Source: Chengkuizengella sediminis
GTDB taxonomy: Bacteria; Bacillota; Bacilli; Paenibacillales; KCTC-33759
Length of the DNA: 64,000 nucleotides
Direction of reading: 5' to 3'
Assembly: GCF_010078385.1 (NCBI RefSeq)
Contig: NZ_SIJC01000001.1
Coordinates: 62,001-126,000, forward strand
Below, piece after piece: positions 7,591 through 16,380 of this stretch. The position numbers and the translations under genes are program-made. Position 1 is the first letter of the stretch, and every line of letters starts with the position of its first letter. The notes beneath the pieces are model-generated. The model had not been told where the DNA came from, ran no database searches, and saw only the letters and a program-made list of their open reading frames with translations.

Positions 7591-8763
7591 ATGAACAAGT
7601 TTACAAAAAAGGGGCTTTGTTTTGTACTAGCTATTGTAGTAGGTTTTGGTATTATTAGTCCAAATTTTAGTGTGTCTGCTGATGAATTACCTCCTGAAGA
7701 GGTTATAAGCCTTGCTGGATTATTTAAGGATTTAGAGGATATGGCAACTGGTTTTGCTGTAACAGAGGCGTATGCAAGGACTGCTACTGTAAATACGAAA
7801 ATCGTGTTTGATAAAATTAAAAAGATTTCTCTTAATGTAGGATTAGTTCAACCCTTAGAGACTCATCTTAATGATATTAATACAGCTTCGAAAAAATGGC
7901 TAGATGATATAAAACCAAAAATGCAACAAGTAAATCAAAATATTATTAGTTGGACTAACACGCAGACAGCTTTTATTACTCCACTGAGAAATGCCTTACA
8001 AAATAACGATAAAGATACTTTTGTACTTGGACTCGGTCTTTTGCAAAATGAGGCAGAATCCTATCAGAAAGATATCGACGGCTTAGTAGCTACATTAATC
8101 TCCTACAGAGGGACACTTGAAGATATCGTAGGAAAACTATCAGCAGATTTTAATAAAATTAAAAAGGAAGTGGAAGGAAAAGATGGTAGTTTGGCAGTAT
8201 TCAGAAGTGAAATAGAGACTTTAAACCTCGAACTTAAAGCAATAAATCAACAACTTACTGGTCTTGCCTTCGGAGCAGCTGGAGGAATAACTATGGGTAT
8301 AGTAGGTGCGGTTATCTCGACTGCTTTCCCTATAGCTGGTGGAGTTATGATGTTAACAGGTGTAATTACAGTCGGGGCTCTGTCAATAACGATGATAGTT
8401 TTATCAGAAAAAAGAGAAGACGTTTTAAGAAAAATCGCCAATAAGACTAGAGAAATAAACCAAACAAAGTTTGAATACGGGGTTTTATCACACATTAACG
8501 ACGACACAGCTATCCTACGAGACAATACAAAACTAGCATTTGATGCATCTGAAAACATGAAAAGCCAATGGACAGTTATGGGCACGAAAATAAAGAACAT
8601 CATAAGAAAGCTGAATCTTGATTGGGATAAAAATAAAGTCTTTTTACCAGCTCAATTAAATAGTTTAGAAAAAGAAGGGGCTCAACTTAATAAGTTCGCA
8701 CAAGGTCTGCAGTTAGAATATCAATTTAAAATAGAAGACCTTAATAAAAAGACAGAAGGGTAA
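7591..8763 (+). CDS. Hbl/Nhe-type pore-forming toxin component 2
   Basis: A 390-residue protein of the haemolytic enterotoxin family. Signal peptide: MNKFTKKG, a hydrophobic core, cleavage near VSA-DEL. A helical bundle follows (RTATVNTKIVFDKIKK, VQPLETHLNDINTASKKW), then a glycine-rich hydrophobic hairpin at about 225-272 (FGAAGGITMGIVGAVIST and onward) and a helical C-terminus. ATG 7591 is chosen because AGGAG ends 10 bases upstream; the TTG at 7582 touches the site. It is close to component 3 over the whole length, with an almost identical leader, so the two arose by duplication. A terminator-like hairpin follows at 8781. Confidence 0.88.
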   Translation: MNKFTKKGLCFVLAIVVGFGIISPNFSVSADELPPEEVISLAGLFKDLEDMATGFAVTEAYARTATVNTKIVFDKIKKISLNVGLVQPLETHLNDINTASKKWLDDIKPKMQQVNQNIISWTNTQTAFITPLRNALQNNDKDTFVLGLGLLQNEAESYQKDIDGLVATLISYRGTLEDIVGKLSADFNKIKKEVEGKDGSLAVFRSEIETLNLELKAINQQLTGLAFGAAGGITMGIVGAVISTAFPIAGGVMMLTGVITVGALSITMIVLSEKREDVLRKIANKTREINQTKFEYGVLSHINDDTAILRDNTKLAFDASENMKSQWTVMGTKIKNIIRKLNLDWDKNKVFLPAQLNSLEKEGAQLNKFAQGLQLEYQFKIEDLNKKTEG

Positions 8764-8780
8764 ATCCCTGTTAATTAAAC

Positions 8781-8824
8781 CCTCTTGGACAATCATTTTA
8801 AATGATTGTTTCAAGAGGATTTGA
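8781..8824 (+). terminator. Terminator-like hairpin after toxin component 2
   Basis: CCTCTTGGACAATCATTT pairs with AAATGATTGTTTCAAGAGG with one bulge (8781-8818). The T-run is weak (ATTTG), so partial read-through into the next genes is plausible. Confidence 0.55.
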
Positions 8825-8863
8825 CTAGATACATTTATGAACAAAGGGAGGTAAGGTGCATTT

Positions 8864-8891
8864 TTTAATCATTTGATAATGAATGATTAAA
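8864..8891 (+). promoter_or_regulatory. Leader hairpin before the lipoprotein gene
   Basis: TTTAATCATT (8864-8873) pairs perfectly with AATGATTAAA (8882-8891). A good ribosome-binding-like GGGAGGT (8846-8852) lies before the hairpin, while none is adjacent to the lipoprotein start at 8908/8911. Folding would bring the two closer. The role is uncertain. Confidence 0.25.
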
Positions 8892-8907
8892 GCATATAGC
8901 ACCAACT

Positions 8908-9303
8908 GTGATGTATTCCTATATAAAAAATTTACTAATTATCATCTTTAGTCTGTTTCTATTAAGTGGATGTTCAACGAAAGATCCCATAAACATTTTT
9001 AAAATGATGTCAACTCTAGAAAAAAATGGTGTTTCTTTGAAGTTTAAAGAAAAAATGGATCTCTCTATCGGGGAATCGTATAAATATATTATTGACGGTG
9101 AAAAAAGTGAAATCATCATCTATGTTTTTAATAGTGAAAAGGAAAGGATGAGAGCGATGGAAGAAATTCCTTGGATCTTTTCAGATGAAAACGTAAGTTA
9201 CGACAATATCTATATCACATATACTCCTTTTGGTGAAGTTGAAAGAGTAACGCTATCTGAAAAACTCAATCGTACGTTAGATGAGTTAAAAACTGCTGAT
9301 TGA
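8908..9303 (+). CDS. Small lipoprotein inside the toxin locus
   Basis: A 131-residue protein with a type II signal peptide (LLIIIFSLFLLSGC; lipobox Cys about residue 22), so it is probably anchored on the outer face of the membrane. The mature part is mixed alpha/beta (EIIIYVFNSEKERMRAMEEI, ITYTPFGEVERV) and matches no family I recognise. GTG 8908 and ATG 8911 are both possible; no clear ribosome binding site lies next to them. Its place between two toxin genes and just before a foldase suggests a role in export or immunity, but that is only context. Confidence 0.65.
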   Translation: MMYSYIKNLLIIIFSLFLLSGCSTKDPINIFKMMSTLEKNGVSLKFKEKMDLSIGESYKYIIDGEKSEIIIYVFNSEKERMRAMEEIPWIFSDENVSYDNIYITYTPFGEVERVTLSEKLNRTLDELKTAD

Positions 9304-9379
9304 ATCATATGAACAGCTATATTAAATATTGATTTTACTATTTATCATAGATGCATAAAAGCCTAAAGGAGATATAAAA

Positions 9380-10246
9380 ATGAGGAAACTACTTATATTA
9401 TCATTCATTAGTGTGTTGCTCTTAAGTGCTTGTACAAACACAAATTCAGATGATTCAGAAGTGATAGCGGAGACGAAATTTGGAATTGTAACCAAAGAAG
9501 AAATGTATAACATTATGAAAGAACATTATGGCGAAAAAATATTATCAGATGTATTATACGGCAAAATTCTCTCGCAAGATTATTCGGTCACAGAACAAGA
9601 GTTACAAAAAGCTTTTGATGATTTAAAAGTACAACTAGGATTATCCTATCAACTCGTGTTGAAACAGATGGGTTTGCAAAATGATGAGCAAATCAAGGAG
9701 ATGTTAAGAATACAACTATTACAGCAAAAAGCTATATTAGAAAATATAGAAGTACAAGAAGAAGAAATAAGAGCGTATTATGACAATCTTGTCCCTGAAG
9801 TAAAGTTAAGTCAAATTGTTGTGAAAGATGAAGAAACAGCAAAGGATATGAAACAAAAACTAGGGGAAGGTGCTCATTTTGAACAATTAGCAAAGGAATA
9901 TTCTACCGACTCTGAATCGGCATCTGAGGGTGGTAATATTGGATGGCATGCTCTTGAATTGGGAACTGAATTAGAAAAAAAACTTTCTTCTCTTGATATC
10001 GAAGAGGTAAGTTCTCCTATAAAAGAAGGCAATGAGCACTTCATTATAAAAATTACAGATCGACAAGCGATGAAGTCGTTTGAAGAAATGAGGGATGAAA
10101 TAGAAGAAGAACTAAAGCTTTCTAAAGTGAAATCAGAAGATATTGTTGCAGTTTTACAAGAAAAAATTGATAATGCGGATATCAAAATTAAAGACAATGA
10201 TTATAAAGATGTTTTTTCAGATTTAGACGATACGATTATAAAGTAG
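9380..10246 (+). CDS. PrsA-type extracytoplasmic foldase (parvulin peptidyl-prolyl isomerase lipoprotein)
   Basis: A 288-residue lipoprotein with signal SFISVLLLSAC. It has an N-terminal SurA/PrsA-like helical chaperone part (about 30-130, with KEEMYNIMKEHYGEKIL) and a PpiC parvulin domain (about 135-225: KLSQIVVKDEETAKDM, HFEQLAKEYSTDSES, GGNIGW, SPIKEGNEHFIIKI). It ends in a charged helix. PrsA lipoproteins help exported proteins fold after Sec translocation. AAAGGAG lies 6 bases before ATG. It sits between toxin genes 2 and 3, 42 bases before toxin 3, so a dedicated toxin foldase is a reasonable inference. Confidence 0.88.
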   Translation: MRKLLILSFISVLLLSACTNTNSDDSEVIAETKFGIVTKEEMYNIMKEHYGEKILSDVLYGKILSQDYSVTEQELQKAFDDLKVQLGLSYQLVLKQMGLQNDEQIKEMLRIQLLQQKAILENIEVQEEEIRAYYDNLVPEVKLSQIVVKDEETAKDMKQKLGEGAHFEQLAKEYSTDSESASEGGNIGWHALELGTELEKKLSSLDIEEVSSPIKEGNEHFIIKITDRQAMKSFEEMRDEIEEELKLSKVKSEDIVAVLQEKIDNADIKIKDNDYKDVFSDLDDTIIK

Positions 10247-10288
10247 ATCTAACCAATATTTAAGTAACCTGAGAGGAGATTGTTATTT

Positions 10289-11449
10289 ATGAACAAGCAT
10301 ACAAAAAGGGTGTTTTTTCTTGTACTAGCTATCATATTAGGTTTTGGTACTATTAGTCCAAGTTTTAGTGTGTCTGCTATTGAAATCCCACATCTAGAAG
10401 AAGATGTTATAAGTCTTAGAGGATTATCTGAAGGTTTAAGGGAGATGGCAACTAGTTTCGCTGTAGCAGAGGCGTATGCAAGAACTGCTACTCAAAATAC
10501 GCAGATCGTGTTTGGTGAAATTCAAAAAATTTCTCTTAAAGCAGGATTAGTTCAACCCTTGGAAACTCATCTCAATGATATTAATGCAGCTTCGAGAAAA
10601 TGGCTAGATGATATAAAACCAAAAATGAAACAAGTAAATCAAGATATTATTAGTTGGACTAACACGCAGACAGCTTTTATTACTCCACTGAGAACTGCTT
10701 TAGCAAATAACGATCAGTCTACTTTTATACAAGGAGTCCATTTTTTGCAAGTTCAGGCAGAACGCTTTCAAACAGATATCGATGGTTTATTAAATGTGCT
10801 AATCTCTCATAGAGGGACACTTGAAGATATTGTAGGCAAACTAACAGCAGATTTTAATAGAATAAAAATAGAAGTGGAAGGGGAAGATGATCAATTAGCA
10901 ATATTAAGAAGTGAATTAGAGACTTTAAATATCGAACTTAAAAATATAAATAAACAACTTACTGGTCTTTCTCTCGGAACAGCCGGGGCAATAGGTATGG
11001 GTATATTAGGTGCGGCTGTCTCGACTGTATTCCTTCCAGTTGGAGCATTTATGATGTTTACTGGTATAACTGCAATTGGGACTCAGTCAGTAACTATGCT
11101 AGTATTATCAGAAAATAGGGATAAAATATTAAGAAAAATCGTCGATAAGACTAAAAATCTAAGCCAAACAAAATTTGAATATGGGGTTTTATCACACATT
11201 AAGGATGACACAGGTATCATACTAGAAAACACACATCTGGTATTTAATGCTTCTGAAAACATAAAAAGCCAATGGTCAACTATGGAGGTGAAATTAAAAA
11301 ACCTCGTGTTTAAGCTGATGTTTGATTGGGATACCCATAAAGTCTTTATACCAGCTCAATTAAATAGTTTAGAAACAGAAGCAGGTCAACTTAATGCGTT
11401 CGCAAAAGGTCTGCAGTTAGAATATGAATTTACAATAGATACCCTTTAA
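10289..11449 (+). CDS. Hbl/Nhe-type pore-forming toxin component 3
   Basis: A 386-residue paralogue of component 2 with the same plan: signal peptide (cleavage near VSA-IEI), helical bundle (RTATQNTQIVFGEIQKI, VQPLETHLNDINAASRKW), hydrophobic hairpin at about 225-270 (LGTAGAIGMGILGAAVST and onward) and helical tail. The leader from the ribosome binding site to codon 3 is virtually identical to that of component 2, and ATG 10289 is chosen by the same spacing argument. Differences cluster in the hydrophobic hairpin and the C-terminal quarter, as expected for duplicates that diverged in function. A perfect terminator follows. Confidence 0.88.
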   Translation: MNKHTKRVFFLVLAIILGFGTISPSFSVSAIEIPHLEEDVISLRGLSEGLREMATSFAVAEAYARTATQNTQIVFGEIQKISLKAGLVQPLETHLNDINAASRKWLDDIKPKMKQVNQDIISWTNTQTAFITPLRTALANNDQSTFIQGVHFLQVQAERFQTDIDGLLNVLISHRGTLEDIVGKLTADFNRIKIEVEGEDDQLAILRSELETLNIELKNINKQLTGLSLGTAGAIGMGILGAAVSTVFLPVGAFMMFTGITAIGTQSVTMLVLSENRDKILRKIVDKTKNLSQTKFEYGVLSHIKDDTGIILENTHLVFNASENIKSQWSTMEVKLKNLVFKLMFDWDTHKVFIPAQLNSLETEAGQLNAFAKGLQLEYEFTIDTL

Positions 11450-11502
11450 GGCAGAAAAGTAAATTACATGTTAATCGGTTCTGATGCAAAAATTTATTAT
11501 AC

Positions 11503-11547
11503 TCTACAGGTATCTTTAAAGATACCTGTAGAATCTTCAGATTTTTT
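11503..11547 (+). terminator. Terminator of the toxin locus
   Basis: Positions 11503-11532 are a perfect 30-base palindrome (arm TCTACAGGTATCTTT), followed by TTTTTTT at 11541-11547. It lies 54 bases after the toxin 3 stop. Confidence 0.88.
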
Positions 11548-11665
11548 TATTGAAGCAAAAGAAGCAGGGATTGAAGCAGAAGGTAAAACGGTTGAAGAAA
11601 TACTAGAAGAATTGGATACTATCTATCTAATGGAGGAAGCAGAAGAACAATTGGAATTTTGTTAA
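11548..11665 (+). pseudogene. Remnant of a small acidic protein gene
   Basis: The open frame FIEAKEAGIEAEGKTVEEIL, then EELDTIYLMEEAEEQLEFC, follows the toxin terminator. Any longer frame would have to read through the terminator palindrome, so only this part is likely to be of coding origin. A second, more decayed copy is at 4790-4895. The family is unknown. The 338 bases up to 12003 hold no gene or motif I can support. Confidence 0.4.
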
Positions 11666-12003
11666 GAGTATAGTCCATAGAGTCCGAATGATCAGATTCC
11701 ATGGATTTCTCTTGTTACGTTCGTTAGTACATATTTTTTGTCTCATGCCCGTGTTTCATTAACATGTTTTTACACATTAACTTGGATGAGCTGTTTCATC
11801 CTTCTTCATTTAGCGATTTGATCTATGCTTCGCATTTAAAACGTTCTGACTTTTGATGAGAATTAAACCCTAAATGTTTGAGAAATACAGTAGCTCCTCT
11901 CTCCTAAAGATCAGGGAAACAATACACCCAGATTTATGCAGTACCCAAAATCCTTTTAACGATTCCTTTGTTATTTATCTTTCCTTATTCTGTAATATTT
12001 TTA

Positions 12004-12573
12004 TTATTTTTTTTGCAATGTTGGAATTTTTAGCCCTTCTTCAGATGAAGCGATCAATATTCCAAGCCTTCTTAATCGTGTTTCTTCTTTCTTGGCGCTC
12101 ATTACCCACCAGATAGAATCTCTTTTATAGGATGGTGCTAAATTAGTGAAGAATAGCCAGGCTGTTTGATTTGCCTTGATTTGTTCTTCATATTCTTTGG
12201 CAAGTTCCACGTTTCTTTGTTCAGAGGAATAGCCTTGTGCATCGGTTCTGTTGTTAAAGACGTGCATTCCTTCTGGTCTCATCTTTCCAAGCTGTATTAG
12301 TGCTTTTACCTTCTTTACGTTCACAGCACTCCATACACTATTTACTTTGCGCGGAGTAAAGCGAATCTTATAGCTTTGTTTATCAATGGTTTTTCGTATA
12401 CCGTCAACCCACCCAAAACAAAGAGCGGCATCTACTGATGCAGACCAAGTAAGGCTTGCACGCCCTGTACTTATCCTGAAATACCCCACCCAAATTTCAC
12501 TAGCTTCAGCATGATGTTCTTCTAACCAATCGTTAAACTCTTCTTGGTTGTTGAAAAAAATTACATCTCCCAT
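12004..12573 (-). CDS. YdeI/OmpD-associated family protein
   Basis: About 189 residues from the internal ATG at 12573 (MGDVIFFNNQEEFNDWLEEH). The pattern EIWVGYFRISTG, SWSASVDAALCFGWVDGIRK, RFTPRKVNSVWSAVNVKKV fits the YdeI/OmpD-associated (bacteriocin-protection-like) family; the molecular function is unknown. It is cytosolic, with no signal peptide. The ATG lies inside the end of the upstream epoxide-hydrolase-like gene: the two overlap by 13 bases (ATGGGAGATGTAA). Translational coupling is therefore likely. The larger frame to 12642 has no ribosome binding site. Confidence 0.8.
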   Translation of the reverse strand: MGDVIFFNNQEEFNDWLEEHHAEASEIWVGYFRISTGRASLTWSASVDAALCFGWVDGIRKTIDKQSYKIRFTPRKVNSVWSAVNVKKVKALIQLGKMRPEGMHVFNNRTDAQGYSSEQRNVELAKEYEEQIKANQTAWLFFTNLAPSYKRDSIWWVMSAKKEETRLRRLGILIASSEEGLKIPTLQKK

Positions 12574-13505
12574 TGTTCCAACCATTTTAAAATCGCTTGG
12601 TTTGTTTCTACTGGCTTTTCTTGCTGGATCCAATGACCGCAATCTAGATTTACCACTTCAACATTGGGCACGAACTCTGTTAGTTTTTCAGACTTCGCGA
12701 CCCCATCCCGGTCGCCATAGATCATGAGTGTAGGCTGTTGGATGATAGGGTTCACGTCCGCCAATAAGTGCCAGTTGCGATCAAGGTTTCTGTACCAATT
12801 TATACTCCCCGTGAACCCTGCTGATTCGAAGGCAGAGACAAAAACAGCCAGTTCGCTGTCACTCATTATGGGTTCACCGAATGGTGTTTCTTCTTTGGCG
12901 AGATTGATCAACGCCATACCCGGCTGAGGCTCTCTGAATGGCTCATTCTTTCGGTACATGTTGCGAAGAAACTGGGATGTATTTTCTTCGAATACAGCGT
13001 CTGCGACGCCTGGCTTTCGATTGAAGTGGACAAAATAGTGGTCAGCGCCAAACATATCTTCTATGAACTCGAGCCAGGGTTTTTCTCCTCGATCGAGGTA
13101 AGGCACGCTCAGGTTTATCACTTTATTTACACGGTTTGGATGCAATAAGGTCAGTCCCCAAACGACAGTTGCACCCCAATCATGACCGACAAAGATAGCA
13201 TCTTCGTATCCGTAGTGATCGAGAAGTGCGATGAGATCACCCGACAAGTGTTCAATGTCATAATCGGTTACTTCAGTCGGACTGGATGAGTTGCCATAAC
13301 CCCGTTGGTTTGGGACGATGACATGGTAGCCTGCGTCGACAAGGACAGGCACCTGATGGCGCCAAGAAAAGGCATGTTCTGGCCAACCGTGACAGAGTAC
13401 AATAGGTTTTCCTACATTTTGTTGGCCTGCTTCAAAGACTTCGAGTTCCACACCGTTGACTGAAATAAGGGTAGCCTTGGGAAAATCAGTTTTATTAATC
13501 ATCAT
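12561..13505 (-). CDS. Alpha/beta hydrolase, epoxide-hydrolase-like
   Basis: A 314-residue hydrolase. The oxyanion-hole motif HGWPE (about residues 39-43), the nucleophile elbow GHDWGA with Asp as nucleophile (about 108) and the charge-relay Asp/His in YGDRDGVA and CGHWIQQEKP are all visible. Asp rather than Ser at the elbow fits epoxide hydrolases or haloalkane-dehalogenase relatives. The substrate is unknown. AGGAGG lies 4-7 bases before tandem ATGs. It overlaps the YdeI-like gene downstream; a WYL regulator lies just upstream on the same strand. G+C looks higher than in neighbouring genes, which could indicate recent transfer. Confidence 0.85.
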   Translation of the reverse strand: MMINKTDFPKATLISVNGVELEVFEAGQQNVGKPIVLCHGWPEHAFSWRHQVPVLVDAGYHVIVPNQRGYGNSSSPTEVTDYDIEHLSGDLIALLDHYGYEDAIFVGHDWGATVVWGLTLLHPNRVNKVINLSVPYLDRGEKPWLEFIEDMFGADHYFVHFNRKPGVADAVFEENTSQFLRNMYRKNEPFREPQPGMALINLAKEETPFGEPIMSDSELAVFVSAFESAGFTGSINWYRNLDRNWHLLADVNPIIQQPTLMIYGDRDGVAKSEKLTEFVPNVEVVNLDCGHWIQQEKPVETNQAILKWLEQWEM

Positions 13506-13599
13506 ATTACCTCCTATACTAACTGTACTAAAAGACTGTTACAATTAGCATAGTAGCATAGTGGTGTGACACTAGCATGTCAGGTTTAAAAAAATAATT

Positions 13600-14529
13600 T
13601 TATTGATATTTTTCATGCATCGATTTTATTCTAGATGCAACAGCTTGGCGTACCCTTTCAGGACCTAACACTTCGACGTGTTCGCCAAAACTGAATATCA
13701 ATGCGAAATACCATTCCTTCTCTGGAAATTGTGCAGTCACAATCAGTTCACCTGTGTTCAGAATTTCAATATTTTCTTTGTCAAAAATATCTTCAACTCG
13801 GGACCTCACCTGGGGTACGAATTTTAATGTAATGCTGGTTAAAGAGACCTGCTTTTTTGATGCCTCTTCAATTTCTTGATATGACTTTTCCCTACGCTTG
13901 AATAGTACATCTTCAACCTGCAAGTCAATAATGCGTGAAATCCTGAATAACCTGAAATTTGTTTTTAAGTGACAATAGCCAAACAGGTACCATGTATAAC
14001 CTTTAAAGATTAATGACATCGGTTCTATCTGCCTTGTACTTGTTTCGTTTGCATAGTTTCTATATATAATTGTAATCAATTGTGATTGAGTGATAGCATT
14101 CCGGATGTTTTTGACCAGCTCTTTTTGTTTTGAGGTGTATGCCCAGGGCTGCATACCAATTATGATTTGCTCCATATGCAGGTCAAGATGATGAGTTTTA
14201 TCCTGTGGAATAATATTTCGCAGTTTTTCTATGGATGATTCAAGCTCAACATCCTCAAATATTGAGTTAACACCTTTAAGTGCTGAAAGTATGGAACACA
14301 AATTGTTTAGTGTCAGCAACTGATGGTTTAATTTATAATTCTCCCTAATACCAAAACCGCCATTATTCCCAGGGTATGATATTATTGGAATACCAGCCAT
14401 ATTAATAGCTTCAATGTCTCTGTATATCGTTCGAACTGAAACTTCAAACTTTTCCGCAAGTTCTTTTGCCGATATTCGACTTCTATTAAGTAATATAACA
14501 ATGATTGTCAGCATACGGTCTATTTTCAT
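13600..14529 (-). CDS. YafY-type transcriptional regulator (HTH + WYL)
   Basis: A 309-residue regulator with an N-terminal DeoR/HTH_11 winged helix (SRISAKELAEKFEVSVRTIY, RDIEAINMAGIPI) and a WYL domain (about 130-230, with IIYRNYANETSTRQIEPMSL, WYLFGYC). WYL domains sense ligands, often nucleotides. ATG 14529 is chosen because AAGGAG lies 6 bases upstream, whereas ATG 14535 abuts it. It probably controls itself and the hydrolase/YdeI pair that follow on the same strand across a 94-base gap. That regulatory link is inference. Confidence 0.85.
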   Translation of the reverse strand: MKIDRMLTIIVILLNRSRISAKELAEKFEVSVRTIYRDIEAINMAGIPIISYPGNNGGFGIRENYKLNHQLLTLNNLCSILSALKGVNSIFEDVELESSIEKLRNIIPQDKTHHLDLHMEQIIIGMQPWAYTSKQKELVKNIRNAITQSQLITIIYRNYANETSTRQIEPMSLIFKGYTWYLFGYCHLKTNFRLFRISRIIDLQVEDVLFKRREKSYQEIEEASKKQVSLTSITLKFVPQVRSRVEDIFDKENIEILNTGELIVTAQFPEKEWYFALIFSFGEHVEVLGPERVRQAVASRIKSMHEKYQ

Positions 14530-14796
14530 ATTCATCTCCTTAATATATGTTTGGCATATTCTAGAGTATAAGGTATTTTTGTCAAAGCATTTTTTAACAT
14601 ATCATGCTTATGATCGCTGAACGTCTTGATGCCACGTAATATTTATAAATATTATTTATTATCTTGCTACTATCTTTTTTATCCATTACCATTACATCCT
14701 AATAAAATTTAGCTATTTCAATCTAACATAGCATCTAAATAATGAATGTCAAGAAGAGTTCAGAAGAAATTTATTTGACCAACAATAAATTACCAA

Positions 14797-15307
14797 ATGA
14801 ATGAATTTGTAAGTAATGTCGTGTTGAGGAGTAATGCATCTCCTGTCCTTTTTCGGTCATTTCAAGGCTTTTTGGATGGGGCAGTTGTTGCCAGCAATCC
14901 TAGTACATTGGCAGTATCATTTGCAGTGGGCACAGCCAAACAGAAATTAAAAAAAATATTATTATTCTCCATTGGTACAGGTAATATTGAGTATAGTATT
15001 AAAAGAAGCACAAAAGGATGGGGAATGGTAAGCTCAAATAATTTTTACCCAAAACGTAGGGACAATCTCCCCGCGAATTGGGTAGCCATTCTTAATACCA
15101 CTATTTGACTCTTTCCTTGAGGGAACAGAAGAGGGCGCAGCCACCCAGAGTTTCCAATTGCTTGGGAAAAAATCCTTTCGTTTAAATCCTAATGCACCTG
15201 CTTCAATTGGCTTTACAAATGGAAATAAACTCAATGATTTTTTTGCAGTTGCCGATCAAGCTAATTTGGATTCTGCAGTTAAGTTTCTACAGAAGTATTG
15301 GCTTTAA
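14797..15307 (+). pseudogene. Patatin-like phospholipase, C-terminal remnant
   Basis: The first frame gives VLRSNASPVLFRSFQGFLDG, AVVASNPSTLAVSFAVGTA, SIGTGNIEYSIKRSTKGWGM. This is the second half of a patatin domain (catalytic Asp motif DG-G/A, then N-P). Near 15100 the frame shifts into FDSFLEGTEEGAATQSFQLL and onward to AVADQANLDSAVKFLQKYWL and stop. The N-terminal GxSxG nucleophile part is absent. It is an inactive fragment of an intracellular lipase-like enzyme. Confidence 0.7.
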
Positions 15308-15505
15308 TTAAACATTTTAAAATGGAAAATTTCTCTCAAAATATACTAGAGTAATTTACCAATTATTTACACATTTATTAATTGTACAAAGATTTTACGA
15401 GTATACCAGATTATGAAAGATAAATTATCTATTATTCTATAGTAAAATAAAAGCTACGAAAAAGCACTTTGAAAGCTCAAATAAATATATATAAGAGAGG
15501 TATAA

Positions 15506-16270
15506 ATGGACAGTAAAGAAGAACTTATAGGTGGTAGAATCGGGAAAATTCATAAAATAGGAGAGACAGTTGTTCGACCATCCAATAAATGGACAAAGGA
15601 TATACATTGTTTTTTACAATTTCTTCATGAAGAGGGTGTTGATATTGTTCCAAAACCATTTGGTATAAATGAAAAAAAAGAGGAAATTCTTTCTTTTATA
15701 CCCGGTGATGTTTTTAATTACCCTTTACCTGAAAAGCTTTTAATCGATTCTATGATAGTTTCCTCTTCGAAATTATTGTTAAAGTTTCATAAGTATAGTG
15801 AAAGATATGTATCAAGACTTACTAATTATGAGCAGTGGATGTTACCTGTATCTTATCCTATTGAAGTTATGTGTCATGGAGATTTTGCACCTTATAACGT
15901 AACTATTGTAAACAATGAAGCTGCTGGTATAATCGATTTCGATACTCTCCACCCAGGACCTAAAATGTGGGATATCTCATATGCCATTTACCGGTGGGTG
16001 CCGTTTGATTCCCATGGTAACCTAAAGGAACAAATAAGAAAGGCGAAACTGTTTCTGGATACTTATGGAGTAGACTCTGAAAGTAAAACCTCTTTTATTA
16101 GTATATTAATAGCGCGGTTAAATAGCCTAACAGATTTTATGCGTTCTGAAGCAAGTAATGGGAACAAAGATTTTCAATTACATATAGAAGAAGGACATAT
16201 TCAACTATATCTGGATGATATTGAATACTTAAAAGGAAATGAGGAGGAAATAACTCTTGGTATCAAATAA
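15506..16270 (+). CDS. Aminoglycoside-phosphotransferase-family kinase
   Basis: A 254-residue protein with the APH/choline-kinase fold. The catalytic loop is CHGDFAPYN (about residues 126-134; catalytic Asp, downstream Asn), and IDFDTLHPGP (about 143) holds the metal-binding Asp. Such kinases phosphorylate small hydroxylated molecules with ATP or GTP; the substrate here is unknown and antibiotic resistance should not be assumed. AGAGAGGT precedes ATG by 5 bases. It is monocistronic, with no recognised partner. Confidence 0.8.
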   Translation: MDSKEELIGGRIGKIHKIGETVVRPSNKWTKDIHCFLQFLHEEGVDIVPKPFGINEKKEEILSFIPGDVFNYPLPEKLLIDSMIVSSSKLLLKFHKYSERYVSRLTNYEQWMLPVSYPIEVMCHGDFAPYNVTIVNNEAAGIIDFDTLHPGPKMWDISYAIYRWVPFDSHGNLKEQIRKAKLFLDTYGVDSESKTSFISILIARLNSLTDFMRSEASNGNKDFQLHIEEGHIQLYLDDIEYLKGNEEEITLGIK

Positions 16271-16380
16271 ATATAATTCCAATGGAACTGAAGTGAAAAT
16301 ATTTTCCCCTGATAACTTTATGCAATACTAATGATAAAAAGTAGTATAATATGGTTAGTAAAGTGAATGGAGGTCACAAC

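Noticed and set aside
11468..11547. N-terminal part of a 65-codon frame
   Set aside because: Runs through the perfect terminator palindrome of the toxin locus; only the downstream part looks of coding origin.
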